Notes under the pieces: generated by a model
What the model was told of the DNA's origin: nothing
What the model saw: only the letters and a program-made list of their open reading frames with translations
Database searches by the model: none
Assembly: GCA_036768485.1 (NCBI GenBank)
Contig: JAVLUZ010000340.1
Location: 6,073,886-6,137,885 of the forward strand
Direction: 5' to 3'
DNA: 64,000 nucleotides
From: Mermis nigrescens
Lineage: Eukaryota > Nematoda > Enoplea > Mermithida > Mermithidae
Shown: positions 55,925-64,000 of the stretch, piece by piece
Layout of the letters: every line of letters begins with the position of its first letter
How positions within the stretch are numbered: position 1 is the first letter of the stretch
Made by a program: the position numbers and the translations under genes

Positions 55925-56098
55925 CAGGCCCTCCAACCCGCCCTTACCTCCACCCATCCTAGATGTTGTAGCAGTAGTAGAAGTTATCTGACTAGCTGAA
56001 GTTGTTTGATTGACAGGCGATTTTCTCACATTATGCCTCACTTGACTAAAAATATTCGGAAAATTGACTTTAGTAGCAGAGGGAGAAGGATATTCTGG
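55925..56098 (-). CDS. Probable 5' exon of the Penelope-like element
   Basis: Minus strand open frame of 58 codons between an in-frame TGA (56099-56101) and the donor at 55924. It ends in phase 0 with RMGGGKGGLEGL and is Ser/Thr-rich before that (SPVNQTTSASQITSTTATTS). It joins the large ORF in frame across the proposed intron. No domain is recognised. There is no start ATG in frame early on, so a further exon upstream (possible acceptor TTGACCAG at 56096) may exist. Confidence 0.5.
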
Positions 56099-56101
56099 TC
56101 A

Positions 56102-57200
56102 AATTTCCTAAGCGCTTAAGCCGATGATTTCGCATTAATTTCGCTAGATTTGGGTCTATTTATTTGTAAAGTTTTATTTGCTTGCCTTGCATCGTACTTT
56201 GGGAGTAATGGCGATTTTAATCGATTGAATTAAATTGCATTTTTAAGTTGTTTTCCAATAAGTATTTAGTAGATAATAAGACGCATCACGGCGTCTAATA
56301 CTGTTAAAAATTTGCGCCGGGTTTTGTACATGATTGCACTTTGCGAGGAGGGATCCCTTACCCTCCTATTGCAGGTTCGAGAATCGAGACGGTAAATGCA
56401 CGGGGGTTGGGGCGTCTGGACCCTCTGAATTAAAAAATGGAAATTTTTCTCAGGAAAATGAGGCAAAGTGAAGGCTTTAAATGGATCGAAATTGAAATTG
56501 TTTTCAAAAGTGCTTTAAATTGACCAGAAACTGTGTAATAACGTAGTTTTACCACTACTTTAGCGCTTGTAACAGTTTTTAAGTTCATTTTACCATAAAA
56601 AGCTCAATTCTTGAGCCCACCCCTAGACCGGCTGACCTCTTTCCTATCGGTTATGCTGTGCACCTATGGTTCCGAACAAGTCTGCATAGGTTCGTGTTGG
56701 GCTTTGTAGTCGGTTAAATCAATGGTACTGCAGCAAACGTTTTTAAAACGTGTCCTGTCTGAGCTGATCATGAAAAAAGCCTATTCGACGGAATATTAAG
56801 CCGACGTGCGTTTGTGCTGCCATCTGCCATTTTCGCAGACATACATAAACTTGACACAAAAGCTATGCAAATGAGCAAAAGTGAAAGCTTGCTTTCACGT
56901 AGTCCATTATTTTTGCGCGATGTCATGGAAGTCATGTCGGAAAGCAGTTTTTATACGTTTCATCAAAAGCGATTGTATAGTAAATACATTAGCGACATAT
57001 CATACGCATACACGTAAGAGAGGGATGAGGGAGATCCCTTCCACTAAAAATATTTTTAAATCTACAGCGGTCCGGAATAACGTTCTGCGTGCATTAAACA
57101 ATAATCTGAGACTTCAGTCGAGCACGCTCAGATTAAGGCAATAGAATTCTTAGACTGGAATAAGGTGACAAAGAGAAAGTTACTCTTATCTTATGAAAAA
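56102..57200. other. No gene seen
   Basis: Sequence upstream of the Penelope-like element on its strand; may include its 5' untranslated or terminal-repeat region, which I could not match to the other side. The plus-strand ORFs at 56814-57144 overlap each other and show no domain. Confidence 0.4.
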
Positions 57201-57440
57201 TATGAATGACGCATGAGTGCTCGGTTATAGAAGGGGCGAACACGCTTAGAAATAAACGGAGGGAGCTTGAGAAAAATCAATTAACTAATGCAATGGCCAT
57301 TGAAATCCGTAAAACCTTAGACTTTCAGAAATGCAAAAGTCAAGCTATGTATATTCTGCGACCTCTGAAAAAAGAGCACTTTTTCGAATTTAGATGTATT
57401 TACGAAGAAATCTTGAAAAACCACATTTTCTGACAATATC
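57200..57440 (+). repeat. R8 dispersed repeat, copy 1
   Basis: GAAATCCGTAAAACCTTAGACTTTCAGAA..AAGTCAAGCTATGTATATTCTGCGACCTCTG parallels GCAAAACCCGTTAAAAATCAGACTCTC..AAGTCGAAGTATATTCTGCGGCCTCAG at about 59580-59650 (listed in pieces; conserved core TATATTCTGCG-CCTC). Confidence 0.45.
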
Positions 57441-57699
57441 TACGTGAGCTAACAACGTTGATTTTATTGTCAAAGGCTTGACATTTGTTAGATTTATTGT
57501 ATGACATTTGCGTATATCATGTTGTTCATTATAATGACACTGAATTTATGTGCGTTCATGTTACAGCATAATGGAGTTATCTTTCCATTCACTTTGTACA
57601 ATCATAGGGAGCGTGTTAGCGTACCTATAAGATTCTTGGGTACCCCAACATATGTCTAATCCCCACAGCTATAGTGGGACGCATCTGAGAGGTGCGGTT

Positions 57700-59340
57700 C
57701 TTTTAAAAAGATGGATATAAAAATCTTGATAGGGCTTTTTTCTTCTTGGTTTAGACTTAAAACCGAGTTTGTAATCAGCGTGTAAAGTTTTTGGCGTAAC
57801 GTTATAACATATATCAAATTTTGGTGCTTTTTCCACCGCTTGTGGACAACTTGATATTAAAGCCTCTGGTTTTGAATTGTACAGGAAGGAATTCTCCGGA
57901 TGACGTATTTTTTTGTTTTTTAAATTTGCATTAGTACTTCAAGGTGCTTGTTAAGAATGTAAAAATCTGCACATATAAACGCAGATTTTGGTTGCGTTTT
58001 TTCTTCCTGATGTCTGCTAACAACTCCGGTTATGATTCCCACGGAATTTTCTGATAGAAATGTACTACGGCTTAAGGCCTACTTTTGCTTACCAGCAACT
58101 ATTTGTACAATATGGGTTTAGATCTACAGGTTTAAACTTTACACTCCAGTAGATGGTGTTAAACAGGTTTTGTCTACGATTTCTGCGCCAACCTCTCCAA
58201 GCATGAGTCGATATAAATTGAATAGAATAAGAATAAAATACGTTTTAGGGCCTAAACGTTGCAGCTAACCGCATTTAAAAACTGAATATTAAGTTACTGA
58301 CGAAGGTGTAAAGTTCTAAATCAGGGGTGCAACATAAGGTAAAAAACACGTTTTCTTTCCTGTTTTCGATTAGTCAGTATCTCAAATATTTTACGTAAAC
58401 AGATGTTTTCTACGCACAAACGCACTACGATTTGAAGGCTAACAACTAGCCTAAGCCGAATTTTTTACACTCAATGGGGAATGGTAGATGATGAAAAATA
58501 TGTTTTTGCCCATTTTTATGCGCCACTTTCTCCGCTTAGAAATCGAAATACATATAGCTTTCTCGGGATGTGTATAGTCAAAAAGTGGGTGTGTTGAACG
58601 TGTGTCTGCCTTGTTTTTGTTGTTTTTGCAAACTTCTTTGGTCATGAGTCTGGAAATGATCTCAAGTCTAAAAATGTACCAGGAGGCAAGCGTAAAACGT
58701 TAGTTGGGCGCGTTTGTTTAACCTCAACAGTGGTGCAAAATAGTTTACATCTAATATTTATTTATCATCAGGCCATTGTGGAGACTAAATTTTTCCATAA
58801 ATGTTGATCGTAATATCGAGTAATATCAGAATTACGAATTTATCTAAAATCTTCTTTACACTCGGAAGCTGTGTAATCTTTACACTGCAAACCGACTTCA
58901 AATATTGAGCCGTGTGAAAGCCTAGTTCTTACAAAATATTTTATATAACGTTAGAATTACGAATCTGACTGTTAATTTTATCTGTATCCATTAGTTGTGT
59001 GGAGTTTGCGCTCATCATTTATTGTTAATGTAGTAAGTTTACACTAGAAGTTCGCGCCACTTTTAGAGCGTTGCAAAAGGTAATTTTTAACAAAATATGT
59101 TTTGTAAGCTTAGGATTTCGAATCTAACACTATGTTTACATGTAGTAGTTGTGTAAGTTTCACTGAAATTTAAAATTTGTTTCAGAGGCGTAGTAGAACC
59201 TTAATTTTTTATAAAATGTACCATGTAGCGTCAGGATCACGAAACTGATTGTATGTGTTCTTTACGTCCAATAGTTGCGCAAAGTTTATGCTGACAACCT
59301 TTGATCTTTTTAAATAAGTTAAAGTCATCTTGTTAAACAA
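57700..59340. repeat. Degenerate tandem array, about 120-160 bp spacing
   Basis: A core of the form GTTAGAATTACGAATCTGAC recurs at about 58824, 58948, 59109 and 59228, each followed by TAGTTGTGTAA/GAGTTT-type and AAGTTTACACT-type blocks. Earlier GTGTAAAGTT blocks (57780, 58130, 58300) suggest the array began further left. No coding. Confidence 0.5.
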
Positions 59341-59463
59341 GATAATGATCATATTTAGAACAATATTGTTCTCAGCGTTCTTGGACTGCTGTGATTATTG
59401 CGGCGTGTTACCGTTGTGCTTACCGACTGATTTATATGAATGATGCTGATTTAAAGTAGGGCA

Positions 59464-60290
59464 CTATCAAAGAAAAATGCTCCGATGGAACAAAAAAGGC
59501 GAATATACTTGAGAGTTACGGATGTTTAGGGATGTAGAAGAAGGGAACTAGGAAAAAGCTCCCTCTGTATATGCCTGAAGACGCAAAACCCGTTAAAAAT
59601 CAGACTCTCTCTAAGCTACGCAAAAAGTCGAAGTATATTCTGCGGCCTCAGGGAAAATCTTACCATCATTAAATGATGCATCACATAAGATTGTATAAAT
59701 ATAAGCTAAGATGCATACTTTTTGTAAATTCTTTGTAAGTTGCAAAGCGGACTTGCTTCGTATATTTATAGAAAACTAACAGCAACGTTATTTAAAGGTG
59801 TTTTATTTTGTTAACACGAACCTTATAGCAAGCAAATCTGGCGTCGATTGGTTAGCGCACTCAATCGTGTCGGGCATGCAAGTGTTTTTACATATAGTCT
59901 GTTTCACGTAAGCTTACGCGTTTCTTACTGCTTTAAACCAACAATTTATTTGATTGTCATGATGCATCGATGTTTGCTATTTCATTCAACTGCCTTACAA
60001 AAATCGCTCCTACTTCACTCGATCTGCTTTCCCATAGCTATTGCATAGCTAACTTGCTGCTTTTATAAACTTTTTTTGTTCAACACTTTATTTTAATCTG
60101 CAGGTCGCAGAATCGCAGAATATACTTTGATTTTTTTGCGTTGCTTACAGAAAGTCTGATTTTTAAGAGGTCTTGCGACTTGAGGCATATACATAGTAGC
60201 TTTTTCCTAGTCTTCTCCTTTTACGTCGTTTTAATCCGTAATTGCCAGTAAATTCGACTATTTTGTTCCATCGGTGCATTTTTCTTAACT
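59464..60290. repeat. R8 inverted pair, about 200-bp arms
   Basis: The left arm (AAGAAAAATGCTCCGATGGA to TATATTCTGCGGCCTC, 59464-59655) is matched in inverse by 60090-60290 (GCAGAATATACTTTGATTTT to TTCCATCGGTGCATTTTTCTT). Both share ACTAGGAAAAAGCT and GTATATGCCT. A further inverse piece (CTGCAGGTCGCAAAATTTAC) is at 60907. A TATAGTCTGTTTCACG terminus sits in the spacer at 59895. Confidence 0.65.
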
Positions 60291-61089
60291 TACATAAATT
60301 TTCATTATATAATTTCGTCCTCTTGCATTGGGTTACGCGTAATGCTTGTCAGCTCGCTTTCATATTCAATCGTGTCCAGCATTTTTTGCTCGTATTTCGG
60401 TCGGATACTTTACCGGACATGGCAAAGTGTCTGGCCTAATAAAGATGCGTTCACTGGCTTTTGGGACGTCTCCAGACACCCAGGGTAGAAAAATGGGAAT
60501 TGTTCAGAAAGCGTACGCCAAATAAATACCACAAATTCATCCAAATTAATAAATCAACAAAATTCTGCAAAGTTAATCAAATTACCCATAAACTCTAAAA
60601 TAACGCAGTTTTCATGCTATTTTTTAACGAACGCAAGTTTTTGGGCCATTTCGGCACCGAATGTATTTTAATGTTTTGCATCTATGCACATGACCCGGAC
60701 ACCCTATCATGTGACTACCTTTTTTGTGTGACTGAAATAGCGTGTTGTCGCATTACTTTAGTCAGTCCTGCCCTGTAATTTATTATGACATTGCCTTATA
60801 TTCAAGGTCAGTAAAGATAATTGTATTTATTTGTATTCTTAGCACAATGATCAATTTTATCCAATATGCTACACCATCTACTTTTCGGATCGTGCAATTG
60901 TTTTCTGCAGGTCGCAAAATTTACTTTTGGCGTTGCTTATTCGAGCTTTAAAAGTTTAAATACTACAAGAGTGCACGAGTGCACTAAACTAATGCAACAG
61001 GAGAAATAATTTAAAGCATTGCGATTTGTAGGATGACCTTTCCTAATTTTGAGCGAGTAAAACTGCTTCAGACTTTGAAGTAGTATGGA
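60291..61089. other. No gene seen
   Basis: Mixed sequence beyond the R8 pair; the far end of the minus-strand LTR must lie near its right part but I could not fix it. Confidence 0.4.
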
Positions 61090-61615
61090 ATAGGATTGGC
61101 GTGTGTCGTTAGGAATTTTATTTAGAATTATAAAAACAGTTGGAATTGGAATATTGACAACATGCGGCAGATAACAACGCGGCAATACGTTTAAGATCGA
61201 GGCTGGAGTGAGAGGGAGTCCGACCGAGGGTTGTGGGGGAGAACTTTTATACGAGACAAAAGCCTCGGGGCCCGAATGTAGTCGTGCCTTTTAGGATATT
61301 TTAGAAGGTTGAGTCTGTAAGTTTGTGTGCTAAACGGAAATGGTAAATTAATGAATCCATGTGCGTTTGGAGGCAGCTTGCCTTTGTACTGATTAGATTT
61401 TAGGGAGTTCACGTTGCGATTAGTAGACTTTAAACGGATGCTGATGGTGCATTATGACAGAGTGATTGGATTTGATGTATGTCTTCCGAAATTACGAAGA
61501 TTGAAATAATCTGACAATATTTGAGAATTAAAATAATAGCCTTAGGGTACGAAAAGAATTTGAAAATATTATGTGTTTATTGTAGGTTATCTTATGTTAA
61601 TTAAATTCTATTACA
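61090..61615 (-). repeat. 3' LTR of a minus-strand LTR retroelement
   Basis: On the minus strand a polypurine tract AAAGGGGGGAGG (61618-61629) is followed by TATGTAATAG, the usual place and form of an LTR start. The segment then has a TATA box, TATAAAAG (61244-61251), a pyrimidine/GC-rich leader-like stretch, and AATAAA (61117-61122). This is the promoter then polyadenylation order of an LTR. The 3' limit is uncertain and no second LTR was found. Confidence 0.6.
61244..61251 (-). promoter_or_regulatory. TATA box of the minus-strand LTR
   Basis: CGTATAAAAGTTC, about 130 bases before AATAAA on the same strand, within the proposed LTR. Confidence 0.5.
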
Positions 61616-61690
61616 TACCTCCCCCCTTTAATTGGACTATGGGGTGAAAGGAGAGGGTGGTGTAATTACAGAATCATGTATAATCTAAGG

Positions 61691-62000
61691 TTAATTTTGC
61701 CGGCTCCTGGCTCCTGCGGCTTTAGCATTGATGCGGTATTCGATCGCCTTCTTCATTCGAGCTTCTTTAGCCTGGAATTCCGCGGGTGGCAGGGCGAATT
61801 CGCGATGAAGCTTTTGCTTCCACTGCTCGATGAAGTTCTCATAATATGCCGTCAATAGGCGTCCGGACAGTTGTAGAAACGGGCATTAAATTCGGTCACC
61901 ATTTCTCGGATGAGACGCCCAAAGCGAGGCTCAACGTCGATGGTTCGGATATCGACGGTGGCTTCGAGGTGGTAGTGGTGGTGGCCGGACAGGAGTGGCT
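61691..62000 (-). pseudogene. Coding remnant at the 3' end of the minus-strand LTR element (unknown product)
   Basis: Minus strand. One frame reads EATVDIRTIDVEPRFGRLIR then EMVTEFNARFYNCPDAY and stops at 61852-61854. From about there another frame reads LLTAYYENFIEQWKQKLHRE, continues FALPPAEFQAKEARMKKAIE and ends at TAA (61691-61693), about 60 bases before the polypurine tract. The residue mix is protein-like in both halves, so one gene broken by a frameshift is likely. I do not recognise the family. The plus-strand ORFs here are shadows. To the right it is cut off by the plus-strand envelope-like gene. Confidence 0.5.
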
Positions 62001-62059
62001 AAGAGGCTGCGGTGTTGAGGCGGACACACGAATGCGGACTTATCAGTACCTTTAAAACT

Positions 62060-62650
62060 GCACAAGGCTTACTCGTAAAAATTATAATGAGTAGAGATAG
62101 TTTTATGATTCGACAACTTTTTAGTAGACTACCTTTTCAAAACAGCACGAAAACATCACTCAAAAATGAAACATATCGTTTCAAGTCTGATCCTATGAAT
62201 GCTAAACTTCAGTACCTTGAAGGAAAAATACTAGAAATTGAACAAGCAAATTTTCGAGAAGTTTGGTTTGAACTTTGTAGGTCATCTCAACGCCAGTTAG
62301 ACATAATAAAGCAGATCACGAGAATTGACCCGACTGCAGGAGCTAGAATTTTGTTAGGACGCACAGACATACATGCATTATTTACTGGGGACGTTCTTAT
62401 GATTTGGGAATGTAAAAAATTAAATAGCACAAAAACCTTTTGGGACTATCAAGTAAATGACACATGTTATGAAGAACTACCCGTCAAAATTAATTCAGAC
62501 TTATATTTTGTTGCACCCGGGAGTTCAGACATTATAAAATATTCTAATAAAATTCCTTGTAAAGACCGAATTAAAGGAATTTTCGGTAAAGGAGACTTTT
62601 TCGAACACAACAAGGCTCTACGCACGTCATGCACATCCCACTTCAAGTAG
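62060..62650 (+). pseudogene. Envelope-like glycoprotein of an LTR retroelement, N-terminal part
   Basis: Plus strand open frame to TAG at 62648-62650. The convincing part starts around 62085. It contains a WDYQVNDTCYEELPV motif and a YFVAPG block; a conserved Trp, paired Cys and the LPV segment are common in envelope-like proteins of insect LTR elements (recognised by pattern, family not certain). There is no clear signal peptide in this frame. The next ORF continues the protein in a different frame (about 20 bases overlap), so the gene is broken, or read with a frameshift, near 62620. Confidence 0.55.
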
Positions 62651-63273
62651 CTTGGTCTAAAAATTGGACCATGTTCACATTTGATTCGCCACCACTCTCT
62701 CTGGATAAGTTTAGTACGATAGCAAGTCAGGAAAAACACATACATGATTTAGCAGGAAAAATTGAACGTATCATGTCTTATACGACTCAACTTTCGGAAA
62801 ATCCTGATACCGTTTATCAAATTCTAGCAGGCACAGGCACCGCATTAAGTAATGTAATGGATAGAAATGAACGGAGAGTAGAACGTATTTTAAGTGCTAG
62901 CGTAAATGATGCATCAGGGGCAGTGACTAATTTACTTAAGGGAGCCCACCAAATTTTAATTAACATTTCAGTTTTTGTTTTCATTATTCTCCTTCTCAGT
63001 GCCACAATATATTTTGTTTATCGTAAAATTCGTAAACAGTGTCAAACAAGGACTTACCGACGAGCATTTAAGCAAGCATTAAGAGAAGACATTGAGCTTA
63101 AGCCGATGCAAACTATCCCAAAAGTGCCGGAAATCACAAATTCACTGACTGAACCTAAAACACATGAGCAGAAAATTAGCGCTAAAAAGTCAGCAGCCGT
63201 AGGCTCACGTTTCAAAGACTCGTTAACAGAATTTTGTTGGTCTATTGCTACGCTCAAAACTTTCCCCAATTAA
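62629..63273 (+). pseudogene. Envelope-like glycoprotein, membrane-anchored C-terminal part
   Basis: Plus strand, 214 codons. An amphipathic helical region, then one strong membrane segment (ISVFVFIILLLSATIYFVY, about residues 112-130), a basic stop-transfer (RKIRKQ) and a 70-residue cytoplasmic tail. That topology is a type I viral-type envelope anchor. Its last 47 bases overlap the protease frame that follows. Being upstream of, and overlapping, protease is unusual for an envelope gene. It could alternatively be a different membrane protein captured by the element. Confidence 0.55.
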
Positions 63274-64000
63274 TGATGATTGTATTATTAGGATACCAGC
63301 TATTAAAATTAAATTAGGCCAAACTGAAGTAATAGCATACATCGATAGTGGCGCAGCAGTTTCCATATTAAGTAAGCAGGCTTTTGATTATCTAAACGAA
63401 CGAGGAAATTATAAATACGCAGTTAAGGAAGCGAATCTAAGTTTATTTTGTACGACTGGCCATGAATTAGTGATAAGACAACAAGTAACAATACCATTCT
63501 CTGTAGGATCACATTTAGTCAGTACCAGTTTCGGTATTTATGATATCAAAACTTCGAACAAGCCTAACATTGATTGTCTACTAGGATGTGACACACTGAA
63601 CCAGTTTGAGACGTTTTCATTAAATCTAACCAAAAACACCATAAAGGTGAAAGATAAAATATTGTTCTTATTAAAAAATGAAGACATGTTACATGTTGGT
63701 ACGCCCTGGCGAGTAGAAAAACCGGATCCATTAAATAAGGACCTATCCGCAGGAATTTCTGACCTAACTCTCATAGATAAAGTTGATTTAAGAAAATCAA
63801 AATTCTGTAAGAACCGTACCGAGCACATACGTCTTTTAGCGTTAAGCGGTAATAATTGTGCAGTTCCACCTTGTATTCACATTAAAGTTAATGAACACAC
63901 CGTGGAAGGCATCGTAGACACAGGTGCAAGCGTTTCAGTCTTATCTCTAAAACTTGCAAAACATCTAAACGTAGTTAAAAATATAAAACCACTAGAATCC
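63227..64000 (+). CDS. LTR-retroelement pol start: two retropepsin motifs (truncated by window)
   Basis: Plus strand frame open from just after TAA (63224-63226) to the window end, +1 relative to the envelope-like ORF. A first aspartic protease: YIDSGAAVSIL (Asp at 63344-63346) and, about 80 residues on, LLGCDTLNQF (63578-63600), the two conserved elements of a complete retropepsin. After a linker of about 100 residues a second active-site motif, GIVDTGASVSVLS (Asp at 63916-63918), begins another copy that runs off the window. Retropepsins act as dimers that cut the element's polyprotein. Reverse transcriptase and integrase presumably follow. No frame disruption in this part. Confidence 0.75.

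Noticed and set aside
61676..62055. Plus-strand ORFs before the envelope-like gene as its gag
   Set aside because: The protein-like signal in this stretch is on the minus strand; the plus-strand translations lack gag features.

Overview
The window looks like repeat-saturated chromosomal DNA of an animal, most likely an arthropod (inference). The evidence is spliced exons with canonical boundaries, tRNA-derived SINEs, MITEs, hAT elements, a Penelope-like retroelement, a non-LTR element and LTR-retroelement parts. No bacterial operons, Shine-Dalgarno-led genes or CRISPR arrays are visible. A mealybug or scale insect would fit the repeat load, but the sequence alone does not prove it. Most apparent ORFs are translations of repeats.

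The only host gene I can assemble is on the minus strand from about 35.1 kb down to 19.5 kb. Five exons (34885-35091, 33534-33836, 24253-24416, 21226-21786, 19539-19997) join with compatible phases and encode an EH domain with its EF-hand loop, a proline-rich linker, an RS-x-SLDLN motif and a C-terminal coiled coil. This is the layout of REPS1, the RalBP1-associated EH-domain protein of endocytosis. Its exons are GC-rich islands in AT-rich DNA and its introns are packed with transposons. One exon carries a one-base excess. A second possible host exon lies at 2638-2799 and a DnaJC5-like fragment at 23628-23722.

The main theme is hAT-type DNA transposition, read from exact 8-bp target-site duplications (TSDs). 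Six larger elements (8571-9414, 25170-26547, 27198-29758, 36251-38958, 44030-45943, 48901-51275) each have short TIRs followed by a family-specific GC-rich word repeated many times, and several keep transposase fragments. Four small non-autonomous families share the 8-bp TSD and have G/C-runs next to their ends: R1 (about 14 copies), R2, R4 and R5. Nested insertions give a relative chronology. Two TA-flanked Tc1/mariner-like foldback MITEs, several foldback families (one with 1-kb arms), MITEs carrying a tRNA-like segment, and a tRNA-derived SINE add to this.

Right part: a decayed non-LTR retrotransposon (46.26-48.12 kb); an apparently intact Penelope-like element with reverse transcriptase and GIY-YIG nuclease on the minus strand (53.4-56.1 kb), with a probable spliced 5' exon; degenerate tandem and inverted repeats (56.8-60.3 kb); the 3' end of a minus-strand LTR element (61.1-62.0 kb); and, on the plus strand to the window edge, an envelope-like gene running directly into two consecutive retropepsin motifs, an order unlike the usual gag-pro-pol-env.
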